From an uncultured Fidelibacterota bacterium (GTDB lineage: Bacteria > Fidelibacterota > Marinisomatia > Marinisomatales > UBA1611), in assembly GCA_937893835.1 (NCBI GenBank), contig CALCSS010000132.1:1-13634 (forward strand): DNA of 13,634 nt, in the 5' to 3' direction. The translations under genes were made by a program, and so were the position numbers. Numbering within the stretch: position 1 is the stretch's first letter; the number at the start of each line of letters is the position of its first letter. Shown one piece after another: positions 7,105-13,582 of this stretch. Below the pieces are notes generated by a model. That model was not told where the DNA came from. It did no database searches and saw only the letters and a program-made list of their open reading frames with translations.

Positions 7105-8865
7105 ATGATGCTAATTCTAAAAAATTTAATGATCCTTTCTGTCTCACATTATCTCATTTTTGCACAGTGCGAAGAGGGCGAGGTAGAACTATGGGATGAG
7201 TGTTATAGTATTGATTTTACCTATGAATTAAACTTATCTGGACAGGAGCTCACAGGTAATATACCTAGCGAAATATCTCAACTCTCAAATTTAATGTTCT
7301 TAAATCTGGCAAATAATTATCTAGAGGGTAGCATACCCGAAGAATTAGGAACAATGGAAACATTGATGGGGTTAGACCTTGGTCATAATATGTTGACCGG
7401 CATCATCCCAGAACAATTGGGAAATCTCACCAATGTGATGACCCTTGATCTATCAAACAATCAATTGAATGGACCTGTGCCTTCTGGCGTAGGTAATATG
7501 ACAAGTTTGGTCGATCTTATCTTTGATAATAACCAACTAGATGGAGTATTACCATTTGAACTTGGTCAATTGACATACCTTTCTGAATTGCATGGGAATA
7601 ACAATCAACTATCTGGGACCATACCTCAAGAAATTAGCAATATGTCAAGCCTGGATTATCTTTGTCTTCAAAACAATGACTTTTTTGGTCATATCCCTGA
7701 ATCTATTTGTGAACTAGAACTCGATTTCAGCAATCAATATAATTTCAATATAGATAGTAATTCCTTTTGCCCTCCATATCCTGACTGCATGGAACCCTTC
7801 ACAGAATACCAAGAGGTTGTGGAATGTGAAGGTGTGTATGAACTATTTGACACACTATATTATGCAGAAGAGGTGACTGAACTGAATTTGGCAAATTCAG
7901 GACTCTCTGGGAGTATCTCACCTAGCATAGGATTTTTTTCAAACTTGATTTCCATCGACCTCTCACATAATGAATTGGTTGGTTACATTCCGTCAGAAAT
8001 AGGGAACTTAGATAATCTTCGTTATTTAAACCTTTCGAATAACCAATTGTCTGGTGTAATTCCCTCTAGCATTGGCAATCTCAATAGTTTGCTTGAACTA
8101 AAGCTCTATACCAATGCTTTTACAGGAGAATTGCCAGGCACGATAGGTGGTCTAGGCAATCTTGAATATTTGAATGTTTTCAATAATGATCTTTCAGGTG
8201 CTATACCGTCAGAAATAGGGAATCTTGTGATGTTGAATAAGCTGTACCTTCATCATAATCAATTTGATGGCAATCTCCCAACAGAGTTATTTGAACTTTC
8301 AGAGCTTGTTCATCTTTATTTGAACGGTAATGACTTTCATGGTGGGATACCTGCAAGCATTGAAAATCTTCAACATTTAGAAAGGCTAAGGGTCCAAAAT
8401 AATGCATTGTCTGGGCACCTGCCTGAAGAAATATGTTATCTGAGTTTGGATTGGGAAGATGAATCAAATTTTAATATATCAAATAATCACTTATGCTCTC
8501 CTTATCCGTATTGCATTGATGGACATCAAGGTGAACAAGACACTTCAAACTGCAGTAATGCGGAGATAGACGAATCCTCACTCTTATTAGACTATGGAAT
8601 AAATGGTGCGTATCCAAATCCATTTAACCCTAGTATTATTATTAATTATAATCTACCAGTTAAAGTAGAAGTTGAATTAGCTATCTCTGATATATTAGGC
8701 AAGAGGGTTAGGACACTGCACAGGGGAATTCATGACCCAGGTCAGAGTTCGATAAGATGGGATGGCAGAGACCAGAATGGTATGCAAATGAGTACGGGTG
8801 TCTATTATTTTACATTATCAACATATGAATATTCAAAGACGATCAAACTATTAATGGTCAAATAA
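7105..8865 (+). CDS. Secreted leucine-rich-repeat protein with two LRR modules and a C-terminal sorting domain
   Basis: A 586-residue exported protein. A signal peptide (about residues 1-20, ending ...LIFA before QCEEG) is followed by two LRR modules of the 24-residue plant-like type (LxxLDLSxNxLxGxIPxxLGNL). Module 1 (about 41-206) has 7 repeats and module 2 (about 257-448) has 8. Each module begins with a short cap (LWDECYSI..ELNLSG and ELFDTLYYAEEVTELNLA) and ends with the same kind of Cys-containing cap (IC.L.LD...FNI..N..C.PYP.C, at about 201-228 and 443-470), so the whole module appears duplicated. Residues about 500-586 form a FlgD-like sorting domain (YPNPFNPS, SDILGKRVRTL, STGVYYFTLS, final KLLMVK), the same kind as at the end of the arylsulfotransferase-like protein. 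It probably acts at the cell surface in binding or adhesion. ATG 7105 is followed at once by ATG 7108; no Shine-Dalgarno is clear. Confidence 0.92.
   Translation: MMLILKNLMILSVSHYLIFAQCEEGEVELWDECYSIDFTYELNLSGQELTGNIPSEISQLSNLMFLNLANNYLEGSIPEELGTMETLMGLDLGHNMLTGIIPEQLGNLTNVMTLDLSNNQLNGPVPSGVGNMTSLVDLIFDNNQLDGVLPFELGQLTYLSELHGNNNQLSGTIPQEISNMSSLDYLCLQNNDFFGHIPESICELELDFSNQYNFNIDSNSFCPPYPDCMEPFTEYQEVVECEGVYELFDTLYYAEEVTELNLANSGLSGSISPSIGFFSNLISIDLSHNELVGYIPSEIGNLDNLRYLNLSNNQLSGVIPSSIGNLNSLLELKLYTNAFTGELPGTIGGLGNLEYLNVFNNDLSGAIPSEIGNLVMLNKLYLHHNQFDGNLPTELFELSELVHLYLNGNDFHGGIPASIENLQHLERLRVQNNALSGHLPEEICYLSLDWEDESNFNISNNHLCSPYPYCIDGHQGEQDTSNCSNAEIDESSLLLDYGINGAYPNPFNPSIIINYNLPVKVEVELAISDILGKRVRTLHRGIHDPGQSSIRWDGRDQNGMQMSTGVYYFTLSTYEYSKTIKLLMVK
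7990..8222 (+). repeat. Exact 17-bp direct repeat in register with the LRR units
   Basis: CCGTCAGAAATAGGGAA occurs at 7990-8006 and again at 8206-8222. The copies are 216 bp apart, exactly three 72-bp LRR units, and both encode the PSEIGN part of a repeat. This points to recent unit duplication or recombination inside the second LRR module. Confidence 0.85.
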
Positions 8866-8894
8866 TAGGATACATGGATCTGTAGAACATTAAA

Positions 8895-9608
8895 ATGATA
8901 TATGCAGTATCATATTTATTTATTTTTAATATTTTATTAGGAGATGATCATATGCTAGAGAGGTCTTTCATCTATAAGGCGAACAATGAAGAGCAAGTAG
9001 ACCTTGGATATATATTGTATCTCCCCGCTGAATACGAAAACACAGATAGTTCATTCCCGCTGGTCTTATTCTTGCATGGAGCTGGAGAAAGAGGTGATGA
9101 TCTAGAAAAAATCAAGATACACGGGATACCAAGACTGATCAGTGAAGGAAGGACATTCCCATTTATCTGTATTGCACCACAGTGTCCTGAGGGCGGATAC
9201 TGGGATAGACCAGAATATGTATCAACTCTTATCTCTTTGGTCAAGGAGATGGAGAAAGAACATAGAGTAGATTCAAATAGGATCTATTGTACAGGGCTTA
9301 GTATGGGGGGACTTGGAACTCTGGCAATGGCTATTAGGGAGCCTAAATTATTTTCAGCCATTATCCCGGTCTGTGGAGGTGCGGATATGGAGAACATCCA
9401 TAAGCTTAGCGAATTACCCATATGGCTATTCCATGGTGATCGTGATGATGTCATTCCATTGGATAATTCTATTGCCATATATCAAGATCTGAGGTTGGTC
9501 AATGAGCATATATTTTTAACAGTATACGGAGATGTCTACCACGATTCATGGACTGAAACCTATGAGAATGATGACACATATGATTGGTTATTAAAATATA
9601 AAAAATAA
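8895..9608 (+). CDS. Alpha/beta hydrolase esterase (phospholipase/carboxylesterase, LpqC/PHB-depolymerase-like)
   Basis: A 237-residue serine hydrolase. The oxyanion loop LFLHGAGERGDD (about 58-69), nucleophile elbow CTGLSMGG with Ser136, acid Asp184 in LFHGDRDDVIP and His216 in VYHDSW form a complete triad. The HGAGERG block is typical of small carboxylesterases and polyhydroxybutyrate-depolymerase-like proteins; the substrate is unknown. The start is uncertain. ATG 8895 gives a hydrophobic N-terminus (MIYAVSYLFIFNILLG) that could export the protein. ATG 8952 has a strong AGGAG at 8939-8943 with 8-nt spacing and would give a 218-residue cytoplasmic enzyme. The gene lies 29 nt after the LRR-protein gene on the same strand, so the two are probably co-transcribed. 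It converges with the minus-strand gene, 7 nt separating the stops. Confidence 0.88.
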   Translation: MIYAVSYLFIFNILLGDDHMLERSFIYKANNEEQVDLGYILYLPAEYENTDSSFPLVLFLHGAGERGDDLEKIKIHGIPRLISEGRTFPFICIAPQCPEGGYWDRPEYVSTLISLVKEMEKEHRVDSNRIYCTGLSMGGLGTLAMAIREPKLFSAIIPVCGGADMENIHKLSELPIWLFHGDRDDVIPLDNSIAIYQDLRLVNEHIFLTVYGDVYHDSWTETYENDDTYDWLLKYKK

Positions 9609-9615
9609 GACTAGG

Positions 9616-10965
9616 TCAATACCCTTGTATCAAGGGCTGCTCTAGTGGGCCCTCCATTCTCAAGACTATCGTTGCACCTTCTCTTGTAAGTCTTCTACCG
9701 TTTTTCTGCTCCCAATTCTTTATCCATTTTCTTATTCCAAGTGAAATAGGATGTATCTTGATAACAGTATTATGTAAGTAGATATCTGGATTCTCGCTAT
9801 TTTGCCTGATGCTAAAGTCACCAATACAGGTGATTTTTATGAATGGGGTGTGGAATTTGAATTTGATATCACCTGTGAACTGATTTAGCATATTAAGTTC
9901 AAATTCCAATAGCCTTACCATGATGGAATTATTCCAGATTCCCATGACCTCTAGCATGGATTGTATTTCTGGTTCTTGCTTTAGGTCTTCAGGTATCTTC
10001 ACCTCAAAGTTACGTACTCTAAAATTACCATGTCCTCTGTGTATGGTGGGTATCTCATCGATCATACCACTCAACGCAATATCTTTGGTCTCTAGTGTCA
10101 TATCGGGCAATGAGATCCTTGATCTGTCTTCAAGAATATCATTGGGCATGGCTGAAAATGAACATCCGGATATCTTGAATTGCCCACGTTTCATCATTAA
10201 ATCAAAATCCAAGGTATCAGGTTTTATTTCAAGGTTCATGTCTGATGTGAATAATTGGGTAATCTCATTTATCTCAAAGACATACTTCCAATCAACCAGA
10301 GGAGAATTATAAAGAGAGTCATTTAAAGGGTCTATCTGAAAGGACCTTGAGTCCCAGTCATAAATTATGGCATTCCTATTGGGTACTAAATTAAGATGCG
10401 TTGGTCTAGAAACTATTTGTACAGGCAATTGAAGAGAATAGGTCCATGTGTAATCATTGAGCGGTGGAACATCCATTGATATGTATTTATTGATGACAAG
10501 TTCATTGATATCTGATGGCAGTGTGTCATGGTCTAGGATGAATAGGTCAGTCGCTCCTGCGATCAGTTCAATTGATTGTTTTGGAATGCTTTCTCTTCTT
10601 TTTAGTCGTTTTATCTTTTCCTCGGTGATCCAATTAGAGGATCGAACATTGGATTGAAACTTTAATCCTTTCATTGAAAGATTTGGACCTGAGAAAGTTA
10701 CATTTGCAGTTTCCAGTATGTTTTTATCAATGTGTGTGACCCTGATGTCTGAAAATGTAAAACGTAACTCACGAATGTCAAGAGTATGGAGGTCATAATC
10801 TTTATCAGGTGGCTTCCAATCAAGATGTATCTTATGATAATAGAGTCCAGTCTCCTGAATATCTCCACTGAATTTTCCATCTGATTGAGCTATTATCGTG
10901 GTCAGGCCGATGCAAAGATAATATTTACATAAATATAAAATTGATCTAGTGGTATTTGATTGCAT
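9616..10965 (-). CDS. Exported hypothetical protein, beta-rich (possibly AsmA-like)
   Basis: I do not recognise this 449-residue protein with confidence. A signal peptide-like start (residues about 8-26, ILYLCKYYLCIGLTTIIA) suggests export to the periplasm or outer membrane. The rest is rich in alternating hydrophobic residues and repeated short beta-like stretches (LDIRELRFTFSDIRV, MTLETKDIALSGM, GNFRVRNFEVKIP). The C-terminus ATIVLRMEGPLEQPLIQGY has the LxGxLxxPxIxG look of AsmA/TamB-type envelope lipid-transfer proteins, which is the only family hint and is weak. The start is ATG 10965-10963. The promoter presumably lies in the divergent region before the SUI1 gene, so it is transcribed away from the selenoprotein cluster. 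Confidence 0.7.
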   Translation of the reverse strand: MQSNTTRSILYLCKYYLCIGLTTIIAQSDGKFSGDIQETGLYYHKIHLDWKPPDKDYDLHTLDIRELRFTFSDIRVTHIDKNILETANVTFSGPNLSMKGLKFQSNVRSSNWITEEKIKRLKRRESIPKQSIELIAGATDLFILDHDTLPSDINELVINKYISMDVPPLNDYTWTYSLQLPVQIVSRPTHLNLVPNRNAIIYDWDSRSFQIDPLNDSLYNSPLVDWKYVFEINEITQLFTSDMNLEIKPDTLDFDLMMKRGQFKISGCSFSAMPNDILEDRSRISLPDMTLETKDIALSGMIDEIPTIHRGHGNFRVRNFEVKIPEDLKQEPEIQSMLEVMGIWNNSIMVRLLEFELNMLNQFTGDIKFKFHTPFIKITCIGDFSIRQNSENPDIYLHNTVIKIHPISLGIRKWIKNWEQKNGRRLTREGATIVLRMEGPLEQPLIQGY

Positions 10966-11062
10966 CAGTCTGGTATTGATAATGTGCTAATGACATAAAA
11001 AATTAGTATGTTTCTCCCGTTTATAATGAAACATTTTTCAATTTTATTTGTTTGAGCTATAA
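10966..11062 (+). promoter_or_regulatory. Divergent intergenic region with possible promoter of the SUI1-selenoprotein cluster
   Basis: This 97-bp AT-rich spacer contains a perfect TATAAT at 11022-11027, 35 nt before the ATG at 11063, but without a recognisable -35 at 16-18 nt. It is the best candidate promoter for the four-gene cluster 11063-13526. The region must also hold the promoter for the minus-strand gene. No operator or riboswitch is visible. Confidence 0.35.
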
Positions 11063-11386
11063 ATGTCAAATTCAAGAATCGTTTATTCAACTGGAAGAGA
11101 TAAGGCTGAACCTAAAGAGGAGCACGGACCACAAAATATAAGACCCTCTGAACAAAAGGTCCGTCTTCATCTTGATAGAAAGGGTGGAGGAAAGATCGTT
11201 ACCGTTATTAAAGGTCTGGCCCACGATGATGTTTCAATGGTAAGTATGACCAGGGAATTAAAGAAAAGGTGTGGCACTGGTGGCTCTTACAAGAATAATG
11301 AGATCTTGATTCAAGGTAATAAGCGTGAAACAATTCAAAAAATTCTTTTAGAAAAGGGATATGATGCAAAATTTAGTGGTGGATAA
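11063..11386 (+). CDS. SUI1/YciH-type translation initiation factor (eIF1-like)
   Basis: A 107-residue protein with the SUI1/eIF1 domain (PF01253) over about residues 30-107: VRLHLDRKGGGKIVTVIKGL, then the diagnostic LKKRCGTGGSYKNNEILIQGN and the end RETIQKILLEKGYDAKFSGG. Eukaryotic eIF1 controls start-codon fidelity; bacterial YciH can bind the 30S subunit and discriminate initiation complexes, probably under stress. The length and domain are normal for YciH. The ATG at 11063 has no clear Shine-Dalgarno, and a candidate -10 TATAAT lies 35 nt upstream. Only 6 nt separate its stop from the start of the selenolipoprotein gene, so the two are very likely co-transcribed and translationally coupled. 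Confidence 0.93.
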   Translation: MSNSRIVYSTGRDKAEPKEEHGPQNIRPSEQKVRLHLDRKGGGKIVTVIKGLAHDDVSMVSMTRELKKRCGTGGSYKNNEILIQGNKRETIQKILLEKGYDAKFSGG

Positions 11387-11392
11387 AAAATA

Positions 11393-12592
11393 ATGAGATC
11401 ATCAATAAAGTACTCTATTTTATTATTGGTCATGATGCTGACCATATTTTCTTGTTCGAAAAACTCTGGTCAAGGATCTATTACTATGGTCTTGTCAGGA
11501 TCGGTCCATGGTCAATTAGATCCCTGTGGCTGAAAGAAGAACCCTCTAGGCGGTCTGTCTAGAAAATCTGTGAAAATTAAAGAAATGAAAGCTGCGGGAA
11601 TAGAACCCTTGATCCTTGATGCAGGAGATCTGTTCTTTAGTACCAAGAATCTTAATGCATCTAACAGGAACTCTGAGACCTTTCGTGCCAAATCAATGCT
11701 AGAAGGGTATGAGAAGGTCGGTTGTGATGTGATCAATGTCGGGCAATATGAAATACTCAATGGCCTCAACTTTTTAAAGAGTATGGAAAAAAAGACAGTC
11801 ATTCCTTTTCTCTCATCAAACCTGAAGAATTCTAAAACAGGTGAATTGTTATTCGATCCTTATTTGATCTTAGAAAGAGGAGATTTGAAGGTAGGAGTCG
11901 TAGGAGCCACGGATCTCCTTCCGGACACATGCCTGTCTATTGTTGCCGATGACTTTGTTGAATCATGTAACCGGTATGCCAAGGAGCTGGATGGTGAGGT
12001 GGATCTTGTGGTTGCTTTGATCAATGCAAGTAGAGCATCGCAAAATGGTTTGGTGGATAAGATGCCAGATGTTGATTTTATTGTTACCAGCGGCAGTACA
12101 AATATGTCTAGATCCAATAGCCCACAAAAGGAGAATGGACCGTTCATATATTCATGCGGTAAACAGGGAAAATACCTTTTGTCAGTTACCGTTGACCTAA
12201 AAGAAAATGACACACCCTTCATCAATATTTCATCTGAAGAGAAAAAGATCAAATCCATTCAAAAAAGATTTGATCGTCTACAAAAGAAGGACCCCGATAA
12301 AACTCTTGAATCAATTTATGAGGATCAAGAAAACGTTCTCAATCTAATTAAAAAATACAGAGAAGATCTGAAGACATCCGAGTCTGTGGTCGCATCGGCT
12401 GTAAATACGTTAAAATTCGAGACTATTGCTCTAAATAAGAAGGTCGGGGATGATGAGGGCCTATTGACATTTATAAATTCTTCAGTCCAACAGTGTAACG
12501 CACTAGGACCCAAAAAAGCAAAAGGTTCCAACAGTAAACGTAAAAAACTATCAAAAGAGAAACCAGACCCACATAAAGGGCACAACCATTAA
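11393..12592 (+). CDS. Selenocysteine-containing lipoprotein, 5'-nucleotidase/metallophosphatase-like (TGA 11531-11533 read as Sec)
   Basis: A 399-residue protein if the in-frame TGA at codon 47 is read as selenocysteine. The N-terminus has a hydrophobic signal (residues 8-20) and a lipobox ending IFSC (Cys21), so it should be a lipoprotein. The motif HGQLDPCG-U-KKNPLGGLSRK follows. From memory, related 5'-nucleotidase-like proteins have CGC here, so Sec replaces the second Cys. Then come D76AGD79 (IEPLILDAGDLFF), INVGQYE in place of the usual GNHE, FIVTSGST and a Lys/Glu-rich helical region (about 280-340). The tail is basic and ends HKGHNH. The phosphatase site looks degenerate, so a redox role of Cys45-Sec47 is more likely. 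ATG 11393 is preceded by GGTGGA (11378-11383) and lies 6 nt after the SUI1 stop. Other genes here use TGA as stop, so the code is standard. A caller ignoring Sec would start at GTG 11570. The alternative is a nonsense mutation or sequencing error. Confidence 0.85.
11531..11563 (+). promoter_or_regulatory. UGA-Sec codon with bacterial SECIS stem-loop
   Basis: The TGA at 11531-11533 is followed by a stem-loop at 11545-11563: TCTAGGC (11545-11551) pairs with GTCTAGA (11557-11563) in seven pairs, one a G-U, around the loop GGTCT (11552-11556). The loop starts 18 nt after the TGA. From memory, the E. coli fdhF SECIS, which SelB reads, also presents GGUCU 18 nt after its UGA. A weak lower helix AGA/UCU (11538-11540 with 11567-11569) is possible. 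There is no bulged U in the stem as in fdhF. The same bases encode the PLGGLSR part of the motif. Confidence 0.82.
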
Positions 12593-12607
12593 GCTCGTTT
12601 TATAGAT

Positions 12608-13090
12608 TTGAATTTCCAAAAACAGGTAGCAGTTATCTTAGGTATATCGATCCTATTTGGTGCCTCATTCAATCTCCTTAGAGATACCGGAATTCCCTGG
12701 AAATCTATACCTATTGAAAAGGTAGATGAGACAAAGGCCATTGAAGATAATTTTGATGAGCCAAGCATAAGAGAGATAGGACTAGAGGTAGCAAAAAGCC
12801 TTCAATCAAATGGCATATTATTTGTAGATGCCAGGGCAGAAGAATATTTAGAAGATGGATACATCCCAGGTGCAATTGCCAATGATGATACTGAAGCATT
12901 ATCGCAGCAGGTCGCAACACTGATTGGTTTTGATAAAGTTTTTGTGATCTACTGTAGCGATGATGATTGTGGCTCAAGTGAAGAACTTGCATATGAATTA
13001 CAGGAATTTGGATTTAATAACATTCTGGTGTTCAAAGGTGGGTGGAAGTCCTGGTTAGAGGCTGGACTTGGAGTTGAGCATCGTGAATAG
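12608..13090 (+). CDS. Membrane-anchored rhodanese-like sulfurtransferase
   Basis: A 160-residue protein: an N-terminal membrane anchor (about residues 6-23), a linker, and a single rhodanese domain (about 52-155). Family marks are ILFVDARAEEYLEDGYIPGAI (70-90), with the usual D-R and G-I-PGA pattern, the active-site loop YC116SDDDC121GSSEELA and GGWKSWLEAG (144-153). Cys116 is the expected persulfide-forming Cys; Cys121 in the same loop could form a disulfide with it. The anchor suggests the domain faces the periplasm. The start is TTG 12608: no ATG or GTG occurs in frame between the previous stop and the anchor. It follows the selenolipoprotein gene by 15 nt and overlaps the start of the MauE-like gene, so all belong to one operon. 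Confidence 0.88.
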   Translation: MNFQKQVAVILGISILFGASFNLLRDTGIPWKSIPIEKVDETKAIEDNFDEPSIREIGLEVAKSLQSNGILFVDARAEEYLEDGYIPGAIANDDTEALSQQVATLIGFDKVFVIYCSDDDCGSSEELAYELQEFGFNNILVFKGGWKSWLEAGLGVEHRE

Positions 13091-13526
13091 GGTGCATCCT
13101 TTGCTGATATTGATGATTAGATTTCTTCTTGGAGCGATATTCATTTATGCTAGCTACGATAAGATCTTAGATCCAGCGAAATTTGCAAGAGATATATCCA
13201 ACTATCATATCATTCCATTTGGACTTGAAAATACTATTGCGATCATTCTTCCTTGGCTTGAATTGATCATTGGTCTGGGTATTGTATTTGGTGTATGTAT
13301 CGATGCAAACGTTTTTATTAGTGGTGGACTTTTGATCTCGTTCATTATTTTGATACTTCAGGCGATTCTTAGAGGTTTTGACATTGAATGTGGATGTGGT
13401 CTCAAAGATGGTGATATGGTAGGATGGTCAAAAATAATAGAGAATTTTCTTTTTATAGGTGCCTGTTACATTATTCATGAGTCTAAGGCAAGGATGCTGG
13501 AATTTTATCCAAAATCCTCTTTGTGA
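13083..13526 (+). CDS. MauE/DoxX family redox-associated membrane protein
   Basis: An integral membrane protein with four helices (about 8-25, 50-72, 75-98 and 117-132, counted from the GTG start). It has the family pattern FLLGAIFIYASYDKILDPAKFA, then LPWLELIIGLGIVFG and a C-terminal IECGCGLKDG with Cys103 and Cys105. MauE and its relatives work in disulfide/thiol handling at the membrane, in some cases beside rhodanese genes. The best start is GTG 13083, with GGAG at 13070-13073 nine nt upstream, giving 147 residues. TTG 13068 is an alternative five codons longer. It overlaps the rhodanese stop codon by 8 nt, which implies translational coupling. The CGC motif echoes the CGU/CGC motif of the selenolipoprotein in the same cluster. 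Confidence 0.85.
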   Translation: MNRVHPLLILMIRFLLGAIFIYASYDKILDPAKFARDISNYHIIPFGLENTIAIILPWLELIIGLGIVFGVCIDANVFISGGLLISFIILILQAILRGFDIECGCGLKDGDMVGWSKIIENFLFIGACYIIHESKARMLEFYPKSSL

Positions 13527-13582
13527 TGAGAAGATTCATTACATAATTTCAGACGAACAAAGAGCGACCAGAAAACACTAAT

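Noticed and set aside
9622..9636. Perfect hairpin CCCTTG-TAT-CAAGGG as a terminator between convergent genes
   Set aside because: It lies inside the coding end of the minus-strand gene and has no T-tract directly after it on either strand.
9920..10312. 130-codon plus-strand ORF opposite the exported unknown gene
   Set aside because: It has no domain or ribosome-binding site and is antisense to a longer frame that has a signal peptide.
11531..11533. Nonsense mutation or pseudogene reading of the in-frame TGA
   Set aside because: The frame is intact for 352 codons afterwards, the N-terminal signal is in frame, the TGA sits at a Cys column of a known motif and a GGUCU-loop hairpin stands at the right distance. 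A sequencing error remains formally possible.
11531..11533. Alternative genetic code with TGA as Trp or Gly
   Set aside because: Several genes in the window end in TGA (for example 4757-4759 and 5721-5723), and Trp is encoded by TGG in the other genes.
11860..12258. 132-codon minus-strand ORF opposite the selenoprotein gene
   Set aside because: It lies fully antisense to a conserved coding region, has no recognisable domain, and is a frame shadow.
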